Source: PHAA01 sp040217755
Lineage (GTDB): Bacteria; Bacillota; Syntrophomonadia; Syntrophomonadales; Syntrophomonadaceae
Length of the DNA: 15,110 nt
Assembly: GCA_040217755.1 (NCBI GenBank)
Contig: JBEHWJ010000052.1
Coordinates: 1-15,110, forward strand
Direction: 5' to 3'
Shown here: in pieces, positions 6,125-13,028 of the stretch
How positions within the stretch are numbered: position 1 is the stretch's first letter
Layout of the letters: each line of letters starts with the position of its first letter
Translations under genes and position numbers: made by a program
Notes under the pieces: model-generated
Seen by the model: only the letters and a program-made list of their open reading frames with translations
Told to the model about the DNA's origin: nothing
The model's database searches: none

Positions 6125-6274
6125 ACCGGTCAAAATGGTCGATGGCTGTGTTGCGGCGGAAGTCCCGCTCAATCGACGTACCCGATGTACGCCTCAATCA
6201 CGGGCCATCCGGCTGCCTTGCCCTCAACCATTTTGCCACGGTCTACCGGTCTAAATGGTCGATGGCTGCGTTGC
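6125..6274. repeat. REP/MITE-like imperfect palindrome with an extra half-arm
   Basis: 6125-6154 (accggtcaaaatggtcgatg and on) recurs as a direct repeat at 6245-6274, an offset of exactly 120 bp with 28 of 30 bases the same. Between them lies a nested inverted structure: ACCGGT (6125/6245), CAAAATGG (6131-6138) with CCATTTTG (6228-6235), GATGGC (6141-6146) with GCCATC (6204-6209), CCCG (6164-6167) with CGGG (6201-6204), and the centre CGTAC-CCGAT-GTACG (6177-6191). The whole could extrude as a cruciform or fold as a long RNA hairpin. It fills the gap between the EF-G-like terminator and mscS and contains no gene. It resembles intergenic repetitive palindromes found in many copies in bacterial genomes; copy number cannot be judged from one window. 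Confidence 0.7.
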
Positions 6275-6308
6275 TGCCTAATATTAAATCACAGGAAGGA
6301 GCCCCGTC

Positions 6309-7391
6309 TTGAGTCGCTGGTTGGATTATCTTAATGCCCATCCGCTGGTCCAGTACGTTGGAATGCCGGTGTTGATTTTCGCGGGCTTCTGGGTATTCCA
6401 GGTCATCTTTTGCCGCAGCATCGTCCCGGCCATATTGAAACTGCGGGCCCGGCGCGGGGCGGATACTGAAGCGGCCCTAATCAGGGTGGCCCTGAAACCG
6501 GTCCGGGCTTTGATACTGCTGTTGGGGCTGTATGCCGCCCTAATGTACCTGCCCCTGGCGCCCCATTGGGATGTTCTGTTTTCCAGGATATTTCGCTCTG
6601 TGCTCATCATCATCCTGGCCTGGGGGGTATGTGCGGTAGTGGGCGCCAACTCTTCCCTGACCAGCGGGCTGCAAGAGAGATACAAACTGGACAGCGTGTT
6701 GGTCGTGTTCTTTTCCCGGGTGCTCAAATTCGTGTTTATAGCTCTGGCGGTAGTATTGCTGGCCAATGAGTGGGATTACGACGTCAATGGATTTATCGCC
6801 GGCCTGGGCCTGGGTGGATTGGCCTTCGCGCTGGCGGCCAAAGATGCCCTGGCCAACATTTTCGGGGGTATAATCATTATCATGGAGAAGCCTTTCGCCA
6901 TCGGGGATTGGGTCCAGACCCCCAGTGTGGAAGGGACGGTGGAGGATATCTCCTTCCGCAGCACCCGCTTCCGCACCACTCCCCAAGCCCTGGTGACCGT
7001 ACCCAATTCGACCCTGGCCAACCAACCGATCACCAACTGGTCCAAGATGGGTAAACGCCAGGTCACTTTCAGACTGCCGGTTGACTACGCCGGCCCCCGT
7101 GACCGGATCGAGACCTGCATAACAGCTATCCACGCCATGTTGGCCGCTCATGATGAGGTCCACCCCGAGACCATCCTGGTCAGCCTGGATGGCATCAATG
7201 CCAATGGGCTCGAAATCCTGGTCAATTTCTTCACCAACACCACCGATTACCCGCGCTACTGCCAGGTAAAACAGGACATCAACTTCCGCATCCTGGATAT
7301 CCTGGCCGCCTCCGGCCTGGGATTGGCCGCCCCCGGGCGCCAGGTCTACTCCGAACGGCCCGCACCGCAGCATCCGGCCGCGGCCGAATAG
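6309..7391 (+). CDS. mscS: MscS-family small-conductance mechanosensitive channel
   Basis: Homo-oligomeric membrane channel that opens under membrane tension and releases solutes during osmotic downshock. The 360-aa protein has about five transmembrane segments (roughly 15-35, 62-83, 92-113, 130-152 and the pore helix 161-191). The pore-lining signature is GLGLGGLAFALAAKDALANI and the following segment leads into EKPFAIGDWV, the start of the cytoplasmic beta domain. VPNSTLANQPITNWS is also typical. It is somewhat longer than E. coli MscS (286 aa) because of extra N-terminal helices. The start is TTG 6309, with aggaaggag (6293-6301) seven bases upstream. It is flanked by the palindromic repeat on one side and a weak terminator on the other, so it is probably monocistronic. 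The C-terminal tail is rich in Pro and Ala and is likely disordered. Confidence 0.93.
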   Translation: MSRWLDYLNAHPLVQYVGMPVLIFAGFWVFQVIFCRSIVPAILKLRARRGADTEAALIRVALKPVRALILLLGLYAALMYLPLAPHWDVLFSRIFRSVLIIILAWGVCAVVGANSSLTSGLQERYKLDSVLVVFFSRVLKFVFIALAVVLLANEWDYDVNGFIAGLGLGGLAFALAAKDALANIFGGIIIIMEKPFAIGDWVQTPSVEGTVEDISFRSTRFRTTPQALVTVPNSTLANQPITNWSKMGKRQVTFRLPVDYAGPRDRIETCITAIHAMLAAHDEVHPETILVSLDGINANGLEILVNFFTNTTDYPRYCQVKQDINFRILDILAASGLGLAAPGRQVYSERPAPQHPAAAE

Positions 7392-7408
7392 CCATTTCCG
7401 GCCTTTTT
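7382..7408 (+). terminator. Weak candidate terminator overlapping the end of mscS
   Basis: GGCCG (7382-7386) can pair with CGGCC (7399-7403), followed by TTTTT (7404-7408). The stem is only 5 bp and its left arm lies in the last codons of mscS, but the T-run is clear. Confidence 0.4.
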
Positions 7409-7417
7409 ATCGCTCGC

Positions 7418-7446
7418 TTGATCGACTTTTTAATTTCCCGATAAAA
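7418..7446 (+). promoter_or_regulatory. Possible promoter of the hdr operon
   Basis: TTGATC (7418-7423), followed after 16-17 bp by GATAAAA (7440-7446). The match to sigma-A consensus is modest. An alternative is TTGCTG (7451-7456) with TACTCT (7475-7480), 18 bp apart. The operon needs a promoter in this 110-bp gap if the mscS terminator works, but which one is used is not clear from sequence alone. Confidence 0.25.
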
Positions 7447-7501
7447 CCAGTTGCTGAGCATCGATAGTGATTGGTACTCTTTATATAGGGGGTGAATTTC
7501 C

Positions 7502-8095
7502 ATGCCCAGGGAAAAGTACCGGGACAAGGTGCCGGGACTCTATCATAAAGTCGATGCCTACCATCTGGTGGAGAACCTGGAGACATGCCTGGCCTGCGGT
7601 AAATGCGTGGGGAACTGCCCGGTGGCCAGCCTGACTCCTTCCTATAACCCGCGCCAGATAATCGCCGATGTCCTGAACGGTGAAGCCTCGCGCTGGCTGC
7701 AAAGCGAGGAGATATGGCGCTGTTTCTGGTGTGCCGGCTGCTACACCGTCTGCCCCAACGACATCCATTTTCCACTCTTGATGATGCAGCTCCGCTATAT
7801 GGCGGCGGAGAACAATTATGGACTCAAATATATCATGCCCTTCAAGCGGTTCGGCCTGCGGGCCCGTGAAGACGGGTTAACATTTGCCCCTGGGGAGAAG
7901 GGACGGGAGAAGATAAAACGCTACCGCAGCAACCTGGGGGCTTCCCCCTGGCCGGAGATATCAGAGCGGGCCAGGAGGGAGTACCGGGAACTGTTCGACC
8001 TGACCGGGACTACCGCACACCTGGAAAAGATATCGGATGAGGATGAGAAATCAGTAGGACTGAGGTATGCGGAGGGGAGGATTACCGGTGAGTGA
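7502..8095 (+). CDS. hdrC1: HdrC-like iron-sulfur subunit, first copy
   Basis: A 197-aa protein with two [4Fe-4S] binding motifs of the heterodisulfide reductase subunit C type: CLACGKCVGNCP (Cys29, 32, 35, 39) and CFWCAGCYTVCP (Cys74, 77, 80, 84). HdrC passes electrons between the flavin subunit HdrA and the catalytic HdrB. There is no transmembrane helix, so it should belong to a cytoplasmic complex, unlike HdrE/DsrM-linked forms. The C-terminal half (about 105-197) is charged and has no recognised domain. ATG 7502 is preceded by an excellent agggggtg site. It is the first gene of a five-gene operon and overlaps the next gene by 8 bp. The protein shares the cluster motifs with the second HdrC at 10091 but has clearly diverged from it. 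Confidence 0.9.
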   Translation: MPREKYRDKVPGLYHKVDAYHLVENLETCLACGKCVGNCPVASLTPSYNPRQIIADVLNGEASRWLQSEEIWRCFWCAGCYTVCPNDIHFPLLMMQLRYMAAENNYGLKYIMPFKRFGLRAREDGLTFAPGEKGREKIKRYRSNLGASPWPEISERARREYRELFDLTGTTAHLEKISDEDEKSVGLRYAEGRITGE

Positions 8096-9032
8096 GAAGA
8101 GGGTGGTAGCCCCGAAAGAAATATTCCCCGCGGTGCCGGAGTCGATCTTCCTGTTCCGCAGCTGTACCGGCAGCATGGAGTATCCCGGCACCGAAAGCGC
8201 TATCAAGGAGATAATGAAGATACTGGGCATAGAGGTGGTCATGGACCCGGACCAGACCTGCTGCTCCGGCTACCTGCTGACATGTTCGGCCTACAAGCCG
8301 GAGCTGTCCCTGGCGGTGACCGCCCGCAACTTGGCCATCGTTGAAAAGAAGAACCTCGACACCTATATGTTTTGTAACGGCTGCTACGGCTATAACCGGG
8401 AATTGGCCCACATAATGCGTCATAATCCCGCCTACCGGCAGATGGCCAATGATCTCATCGGCCGGCAGGGATACCGTTATGAAGGCAGGACCGTCATCCG
8501 CCACGTCCAGGAGATCTGGTACCGCCTCAAGGACGAGATCGCCAGCCGCGTGGTGACACCGCTTACTGGATTGCGGGTAGGGGTCCATTACGGCTGCCAC
8601 TATCTGGCGGCCCAGTACGGTATCCTGGACGACGGGGGCTACCCCACTTTTCACGAGGAAATCATAGCCGCCATCGGCGGTACGCCGGTCTTCTTCAAGG
8701 AACGCCAGCTGTGCTGCGGATATGCGGTGGGGCGCGGTTTCACTCATAAAGTGGAGACGGTCCAGCCGCATCTTTACAAGAAGTTCAAGAGTGCCCGGGA
8801 GGAAGGGGTGGAGATCATGACCACCGTGTGCCCGGGATGCAATACCGCCCTGGACCGGGAACAACCCAACCTGGCCCAACGCTATGGGGATGAGTTCAAC
8901 ATCCCGGTGATCGACCTGGCCCAACTGATCGGGCTGGCTCTGGGGGTGCCGCTCCTGAAATTAGGGTTTGAAGCCAATACCGTGCCTTTAACCGGGGTAT
9001 TGAGAAAACTGGGGTTGGAAGGGGGAGAGTAG
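8088..9032 (+). CDS. hdrB1: HdrB-like CCG-domain subunit, first copy
   Basis: A 314-aa protein with two CCG (cysteine-rich) domains. The first has Cys26, Cys58-59 and Cys96/99 (spacings 31, 36 and 2); the second has Cys170, Cys209-210 and Cys248/251 (38, 37 and 2). In methanogen HdrB these domains hold two noncubane [4Fe-4S] clusters that cleave the heterodisulfide CoM-S-S-CoB. Here the first domain starts with RSCTG, not the usual YPGCS, and reads CCSG in place of CCG, so the substrate may differ. The start is GTG 8088, seven bases after ggggagg; an upstream ATG 8067 would swallow that site. Cytoplasmic. It follows hdrC1 with an 8-bp overlap, and hdrA begins 1 bp after its stop codon. Confidence 0.9.
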   Translation: MSEKRVVAPKEIFPAVPESIFLFRSCTGSMEYPGTESAIKEIMKILGIEVVMDPDQTCCSGYLLTCSAYKPELSLAVTARNLAIVEKKNLDTYMFCNGCYGYNRELAHIMRHNPAYRQMANDLIGRQGYRYEGRTVIRHVQEIWYRLKDEIASRVVTPLTGLRVGVHYGCHYLAAQYGILDDGGYPTFHEEIIAAIGGTPVFFKERQLCCGYAVGRGFTHKVETVQPHLYKKFKSAREEGVEIMTTVCPGCNTALDREQPNLAQRYGDEFNIPVIDLAQLIGLALGVPLLKLGFEANTVPLTGVLRKLGLEGGE

Positions 9033-9033
9033 G

Positions 9034-10074
9034 ATGATGCAGGAAAAGACCCAGACCGCTCTGGTGGTGGGGGGAGGACTGGCGGGCATGGAGGCCACTA
9101 TCAGGATAGCCCGGGCCGGCTATCAGGTGGTGCTGGTGGAAAAACAGGCTGATCTGGGCGGGGTGACCGGACAGCTTTACAGCAGCTTTCCCCGCTGGGA
9201 GGATCCCCAACGGCTGCTGCAAAATAAATTGGAACAAATCGAGCGGTGCGACCGGATCCACATCCATACCTCTACCGAAGTCAGAGCGGTGGTGCAGGTA
9301 GACGGCGCCTTCGATGTGATCCTTAAGCGGCAGCCTGGGTCGGTTGAACGCCAACTGCGGGCTGATGCGGCGGTATTGGCTACCGGCTTCGAATTATTCG
9401 ACGCTTCCATATACGGCGAGTACGGATATGGGATCTACCCCAACGTCATCGATTCCCTGGAGTTTGAAGCCCGGCTGAGACAGTGGGGCGAAGGCCGGAC
9501 CGATGAGCCATTGCCTCAATCGGTCGCCTTTATCAAGTGCGTCGGTTCCCGCGACCGTTCCAAGGGTTACCCTTACTGTTCCAAGATCTGCTGCATGTAT
9601 ACCGCCAAGCAGGCCGGGCTGGTCAAGGACTTGCTCCCCCAAGCCCAGGCTTATGTTTTCTATATGGATTACCGCGCCGCCGGCAAGGATTATGAAGAAT
9701 TCACCCGAGCGGTGATCGAGGACAGGCATGTGCGCTATGTGAGGGGACGGCCCTCCAAGGTCTTGCCTGAGAATGGCCGGCTTATCGTGCGGGCCGAGGA
9801 TACCCTGATGGGGGTGCCGATCGAGGTGGAGGCGGACCTGATAGTACTGGCGGCGGCCGTCGTGCCCAGCCAGGGGACCAGGGATATGGCCGCCATGTTC
9901 GGCGTCCCTACCGACCAGTACGGTTTTATGGAAGGTGATCCTTTCAAACCTGGCCAATCAGGCGAGCGAGTGTTTTTCGCCGGGGCCTGCGGTTTTGCGG
10001 TCGAGACCCAGGGGGCCCAATACCAGGGAGCAGCAGCGGCCGCCGGGGTACTGGCCTTGTTCGCCCAGGACTGA
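9034..10074 (+). CDS. hdrA: Short HdrA-like FAD/iron-sulfur subunit
   Basis: A 346-aa flavoprotein resembling the core of heterodisulfide reductase subunit A. It has an N-terminal FAD-binding Rossmann motif, VVGGGLAGMEA (residues 11-21). The characteristic HdrA cluster region begins KCVGSRD and continues to YCSKICCMYTAKQA, with Cys169, 182, 186 and 187. A second nucleotide-type motif with FFAGACG lies near the C-terminus. Methanogen HdrA is about 650 aa and carries extra ferredoxin-type [4Fe-4S] domains. Those are absent here, and the size instead fits the short sHdrA type of sulfur-oxidation clusters. The start is ATG 9034 or the adjacent ATG 9037; the ggggagag site fits 9037 slightly better. 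It lies centrally between two hdrCB pairs and probably joins them. No Etf or Mvh partner is seen in the window. Confidence 0.88.
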   Translation: MMQEKTQTALVVGGGLAGMEATIRIARAGYQVVLVEKQADLGGVTGQLYSSFPRWEDPQRLLQNKLEQIERCDRIHIHTSTEVRAVVQVDGAFDVILKRQPGSVERQLRADAAVLATGFELFDASIYGEYGYGIYPNVIDSLEFEARLRQWGEGRTDEPLPQSVAFIKCVGSRDRSKGYPYCSKICCMYTAKQAGLVKDLLPQAQAYVFYMDYRAAGKDYEEFTRAVIEDRHVRYVRGRPSKVLPENGRLIVRAEDTLMGVPIEVEADLIVLAAAVVPSQGTRDMAAMFGVPTDQYGFMEGDPFKPGQSGERVFFAGACGFAVETQGAQYQGAAAAAGVLALFAQD

Positions 10075-10090
10075 GCGGGGAGGTATTGAT

Positions 10091-10672
10091 ATGAGTGATG
10101 ATATCTATAGACCGCTGCGTCTGAACCGGACTACGGCCAGCCTACAGGAAGAGATAAATGCCGCCTGCCGGACCGATGTCGGGTTATGCCTGGAATGCGG
10201 CAAATGTACGGGGGGGTGCTCCAACGCCCATATCTTCGATTACACCCCCCGCAAGATAGTTCAGCTGGTCAAACTGGGAGCGGAAACAACCTTGCTCAAT
10301 ATGGATTCCTTGTGGACCTGTGTCTCCTGCCAGCTTTGTCTAGATCGTTGTCCATCCGGGATAAACATCCCCCGCATCATGGATTACCTGCGGGAGAAAG
10401 CCGTCCGCCAGGGACTCCCGGCCCGGCGTCCCAACGTGGAACTATTTCACCGTTTGATGCTCGATTCGATCCGGAAGACCGGTAGAGTAGCTGAAGCCCC
10501 GCTGATGACCAGATTCAACTGGGCCAGCCGGCAATATTTCAACAGCGTCGACCTGGCTCCCCGGATGCTTTTAAAGGGTAAACTCAAACCGTTTACCGTC
10601 AAGGTCAGGAAGATAGACGAGGTGCGGCGCCTTTATGCCCGGTCGGTCGCAGCCAAGGAGGATAGATCATGA
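10091..10672 (+). CDS. hdrC2: HdrC-like iron-sulfur subunit, second copy
   Basis: A 193-aa protein with two [4Fe-4S] motifs: CLECGKCTGGCS (Cys33, 36, 39, 43) and CVSCQLCLDRCP (Cys77, 80, 83, 87). In the first motif the usual Pro after the last Cys is Ser. The arrangement is that of HdrC and it should carry electrons to the adjacent HdrB. The open frame extends upstream into hdrA, but ATG 10091 is chosen because ggggaggt (10077-10084) stands six bases before it. The C-terminal third is basic (KGKLKPFTVKVRK) and contains no recognised domain. It overlaps hdrB2 by four bases (ATGA). No hypS-like gene lies between hdrA and this gene, unlike in described sHdr clusters. Confidence 0.9.
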   Translation: MSDDIYRPLRLNRTTASLQEEINAACRTDVGLCLECGKCTGGCSNAHIFDYTPRKIVQLVKLGAETTLLNMDSLWTCVSCQLCLDRCPSGINIPRIMDYLREKAVRQGLPARRPNVELFHRLMLDSIRKTGRVAEAPLMTRFNWASRQYFNSVDLAPRMLLKGKLKPFTVKVRKIDEVRRLYARSVAAKEDRS

Positions 10673-11532
10673 TAAGGACTGCCTATTACCCGGGCTGCTC
10701 CCTGCACTCGATGGCTCATGAATACGACCGCTCCACCCGCCTGGTGTGCCAACGCCTGGGGGTGGACCTGGCGGAGGTCCAGGACTGGAATTGCTGCGGG
10801 GCCACCGCCGCCCACAGCCTCGACCACCAGTTGGCCATCGGCCTGGGCAGCCGCAACCTGGCCATCGTCGATGCGATGGGATTCAAACAGGTCATCACTC
10901 CCTGTGCGGGCTGCTTCAGCCGCTTGAAGACCGCGTCGCGGGAGTTGCAGGAGAAATCCATGCAGGCAGATATGGAGGGCTTAACCGGGATGTCTCTGAC
11001 CGGAGCTAGGCAGGTCCGGGTCGACCACCTCTTACCGATGATTATCAGAGAGATCGGACTGGAAGATATCGAGAAGATGGTGGTCAAGCCCCTGACCGGC
11101 CTCAAGCTGGCGGCTTATTACGGCTGCCTGCTGACCAGGCCCAGGGCCATAGCCCAGTTCGATGACCCCGAGCAGCCGGTGGCCCTCGATTATTTGCTGC
11201 GGACACTGGGAGCCGAAACGGTAACCTGGTCGCACAAAGCGGAGTGTTGCGGCGGTGGATTCGCTGCTTCCCAGACTGATATCGTGCTGGATCTGGGAGG
11301 TCAGGTGCTGGAAGCCGCCCGCCAGGCCGGGGCTCAGGCCCTGGTAGTAGCCTGCCCCATGTGCCAGACCAACCTGGACACCCGGCAGAAGGCCATCGAA
11401 AAGGAGAGGGGCACCCGCTACGATCTGCCCATTATATATTTCACCCAGCTGCTGGGTCTGGCCCTGGGATTTTCAGCCCGGGAGATGGCCCTGCACGACC
11501 TTTTCATCAGTCCCGAAAAACTATGGGGATAA
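10669..11532 (+). CDS. hdrB2: HdrB-like CCG-domain subunit, second copy
   Basis: A 287-aa protein with two canonical CCG domains. Domain 1 has YYPGCS (Cys10), NCCG (Cys42-43) and CAGC (Cys79/82), with spacings 31, 35 and 2. Domain 2 has YYGC (Cys153), ECCGGG (Cys193-194) and CPMC (Cys229/232). This is the classic HdrB pattern for noncubane cluster binding and disulfide or related thiol chemistry. It is closer to textbook HdrB than the first copy. ATG 10669 overlaps the end of hdrC2 and follows aaggagg. It is the last gene of the operon; a strong terminator starts 40 bp after its stop. The physiological substrate cannot be read from the sequence. Confidence 0.92.
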   Translation: MIRTAYYPGCSLHSMAHEYDRSTRLVCQRLGVDLAEVQDWNCCGATAAHSLDHQLAIGLGSRNLAIVDAMGFKQVITPCAGCFSRLKTASRELQEKSMQADMEGLTGMSLTGARQVRVDHLLPMIIREIGLEDIEKMVVKPLTGLKLAAYYGCLLTRPRAIAQFDDPEQPVALDYLLRTLGAETVTWSHKAECCGGGFAASQTDIVLDLGGQVLEAARQAGAQALVVACPMCQTNLDTRQKAIEKERGTRYDLPIIYFTQLLGLALGFSAREMALHDLFISPEKLWG

Positions 11533-11571
11533 GTAGTTTATTGGGGTATATTGGCAGGCGACAGCCATTAG

Positions 11572-11608
11572 AAAGCCTTGCGATCGTTGACGATGGCGGG
11601 CTTTTTTT
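11572..11608 (+). terminator. Intrinsic terminator of the hdr operon
   Basis: AAAGCC (11572-11577) pairs with GGCTTT (11599-11604). An inner stem, ATCGT (11583-11587) with ACGAT (11590-11594), extends it, and a run of seven T residues (11602-11608) follows. A clear rho-independent terminator. Confidence 0.85.
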
Positions 11609-11609
11609 C

Positions 11610-11637
11610 TTCACAGTCCCTTCACATTTCCTTCACC
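11610..11637 (+). promoter_or_regulatory. Three phased TTCAC repeats, likely operator for htrA
   Basis: TTCACA (11610-11615), TTCACA (11621-11626) and TTCACC (11632-11637) recur with an exact 11-bp period, one helical turn. Direct hexamers separated by 5 bp are the usual binding layout of OmpR/PhoB-family regulators (for example the Bacillus Pho box). A regulator of that family is encoded 1.3 kb downstream, at 13029. The block overlaps the end of the hdr terminator and lies just upstream of the possible htrA promoter. Confidence 0.6.
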
Positions 11638-11640
11638 AAT

Positions 11641-11668
11641 TTGGCGTAATCCGGTGGTAGATTAAAAC
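11641..11668 (+). promoter_or_regulatory. Candidate htrA promoter
   Basis: TTGGCG (11641-11646), a 16-bp spacer and TTAAAA (11663-11668). The hexamers are weak matches, which is common for activator-dependent promoters. The TTCAC repeats end four bases before the -35, as expected for activation by an OmpR/PhoB-type protein. A later TTGACT (11685-11690) lacks a convincing -10. Confidence 0.35.
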
Positions 11669-11725
11669 CAGTCCAACTGGAAATTTGACTCATGAAGGAA
11701 TCAATGAAAGGAAGTGCTTGCCCCT

Positions 11726-12835
11726 ATGAAAAGAACAACGATCATCACCGTGGCATTGGTGGCCATAATAGCCTTCCTGGGCGGAGGTTGGTACAATAGC
11801 ACCCATGCATCCAACCAGAACGCCTTGCAGGCCGCGGTCGGACAACAGGATACTACTGCTGCCGCCCGTCAGTTATCCCTTAACAGCTCATATAATATGG
11901 CCGATATCGTGGAACAGGTCGGACCAGCGGTAGTCTATATCGAAGCCACCAGCAATTCTGCGCTGCAGGATCCGCGTTTCCGTTTTTATGGCTTCAGTTT
12001 TCCCCAACAAACCCAGCAAGCCACCGGAACCGGATTCATTATCGAGGCCAACGGCTACATCCTGACCAACCAGCACGTGGTTGACGGAGCCAGCCAGGTC
12101 ACGGTTAAAGTCCAGGGGCATGATTCTGGTTATCCGGCGACGGTAGTGGGGGAAGACCGCGATTTGGACCTGGCAGTTTTGAAAATCGAGGCTGACAACC
12201 TGCCTACCCTGACGTTGGGGGATTCCGACCTGATGCGGTCGGGCGACCCGGTGATAGCCATCGGCAACCCCCTGGGACTCGACCACACTGTAACCACCGG
12301 CGTGGTATCCGCCAAAGGTCGGCCCATAACGGTAGAAGACCGCGACTATACCAATCTTATCCAGACTGATGCCGCTATCAATTCAGGCAACAGCGGCGGG
12401 CCTTTGATCAACATGGCCGGTCAGGCGATCGCCATCAATACCGCCGTCAGCACCCAGGGGCAGGGGATAGGGTTCGCCATCCCCATCAACACCGCCAAGG
12501 AAAAGATGCAGGAACTGATCAATACCGGCAAGGTGACGCACCCCTTCCTGGGCGTCGGTATGACCGAGTTGACCAGTGATTTGCGTTCCCAGCTATCCAT
12601 CGGTTCTGATGTGCAGGGGGTTGTGATCGCCAATGTGGAGAGCGGCAGTGCTGCCAGCAGCGCCGGGCTCAAGGTCCAGGATGTGCTGACCGCCATCGAC
12701 GGGCAGGCCATGGCCAAACCGGCGGACATCCAGTCCTATATCCAGAAACAGGCAGTGGGGCAGAAGCTCCAGATAAACATTCTTCGCGGCGGACAAAACC
12801 TGACCTTGACTGCGACCCTGGGCGCCAAATCATGA
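11726..12835 (+). CDS. htrA: HtrA/DegP-type membrane-anchored serine protease
   Basis: A 369-aa protease/chaperone that degrades misfolded proteins outside the cytoplasmic membrane. It has an N-terminal anchor helix (about residues 5-22, after MKRTT). The trypsin-like domain has the triad His117 (TNQHVV), Asp149 (DLDLAVLK) and Ser223 (GNSGGPL). One PDZ domain lies at about 270-365 and begins near FLGVGM. This is the usual Bacillota HtrA layout. ATG 11726 is chosen because it opens a typical anchor sequence. The aaagg site is unusually far (13 bases) upstream, and the in-frame GTG 11714 would overlap it. The gene is preceded by phased TTCAC repeats and followed by a two-component system, suggesting stress-induced expression as with CssRS in B. 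subtilis. No T-run terminator follows it; a small palindrome, GGTTTT-A-AAAACC, lies at 12870-12882. Confidence 0.95.
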   Translation: MKRTTIITVALVAIIAFLGGGWYNSTHASNQNALQAAVGQQDTTAAARQLSLNSSYNMADIVEQVGPAVVYIEATSNSALQDPRFRFYGFSFPQQTQQATGTGFIIEANGYILTNQHVVDGASQVTVKVQGHDSGYPATVVGEDRDLDLAVLKIEADNLPTLTLGDSDLMRSGDPVIAIGNPLGLDHTVTTGVVSAKGRPITVEDRDYTNLIQTDAAINSGNSGGPLINMAGQAIAINTAVSTQGQGIGFAIPINTAKEKMQELINTGKVTHPFLGVGMTELTSDLRSQLSIGSDVQGVVIANVESGSAASSAGLKVQDVLTAIDGQAMAKPADIQSYIQKQAVGQKLQINILRGGQNLTLTATLGAKS

Positions 12836-12925
12836 TCGGGATTGAGCGGGAGTTCCGGTCCGCAGCCAAGGTTTTAAAAACCGGCAGGACATGAAAACCA
12901 GGGCAAAATGGACATCGGATGCAAA

Positions 12926-12934
12926 TGATATAAT
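12926..12934 (+). promoter_or_regulatory. Extended -10 promoter of the two-component operon
   Basis: TGATATAAT: a perfect TATAAT (12929-12934) preceded by the TGN extension. The nearest -35-like hexamer, TGGACA (12909-12914), is only 14 bp away, so the extended -10 probably compensates. Transcription would start about 90 bp before the response regulator start. No TTCAC repeats are found here, so this promoter may not share the htrA operator. Confidence 0.6.
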
Positions 12935-13028
12935 ATAGTAATCAAGATGAACTGATCAATAAAGCGCTGTCAGGACCCAGCGGTGGGAATTGGGATGGAT
13001 AGTGGCTGCGATGGGAGGATTGAAGCCT

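Noticed and set aside
6540..7373. Minus-strand open frame of 277 codons opposite mscS
   Set aside because: A frame shadow of a clear MscS channel gene, with no start signal or family resemblance.
8082..8924. Minus-strand open frame of 280 codons opposite hdrB1
   Set aside because: A shadow of the codon pattern in hdrB1; its translation is rich in His, Gln and Gly with no motif, and the sense strand carries all the CCG cysteines.
12870..12882. Terminator of htrA at the GGTTTT-A-AAAACC palindrome
   Set aside because: The palindrome is short, AT-rich and not followed by a T-run, so termination there is not supported; it may be incidental.
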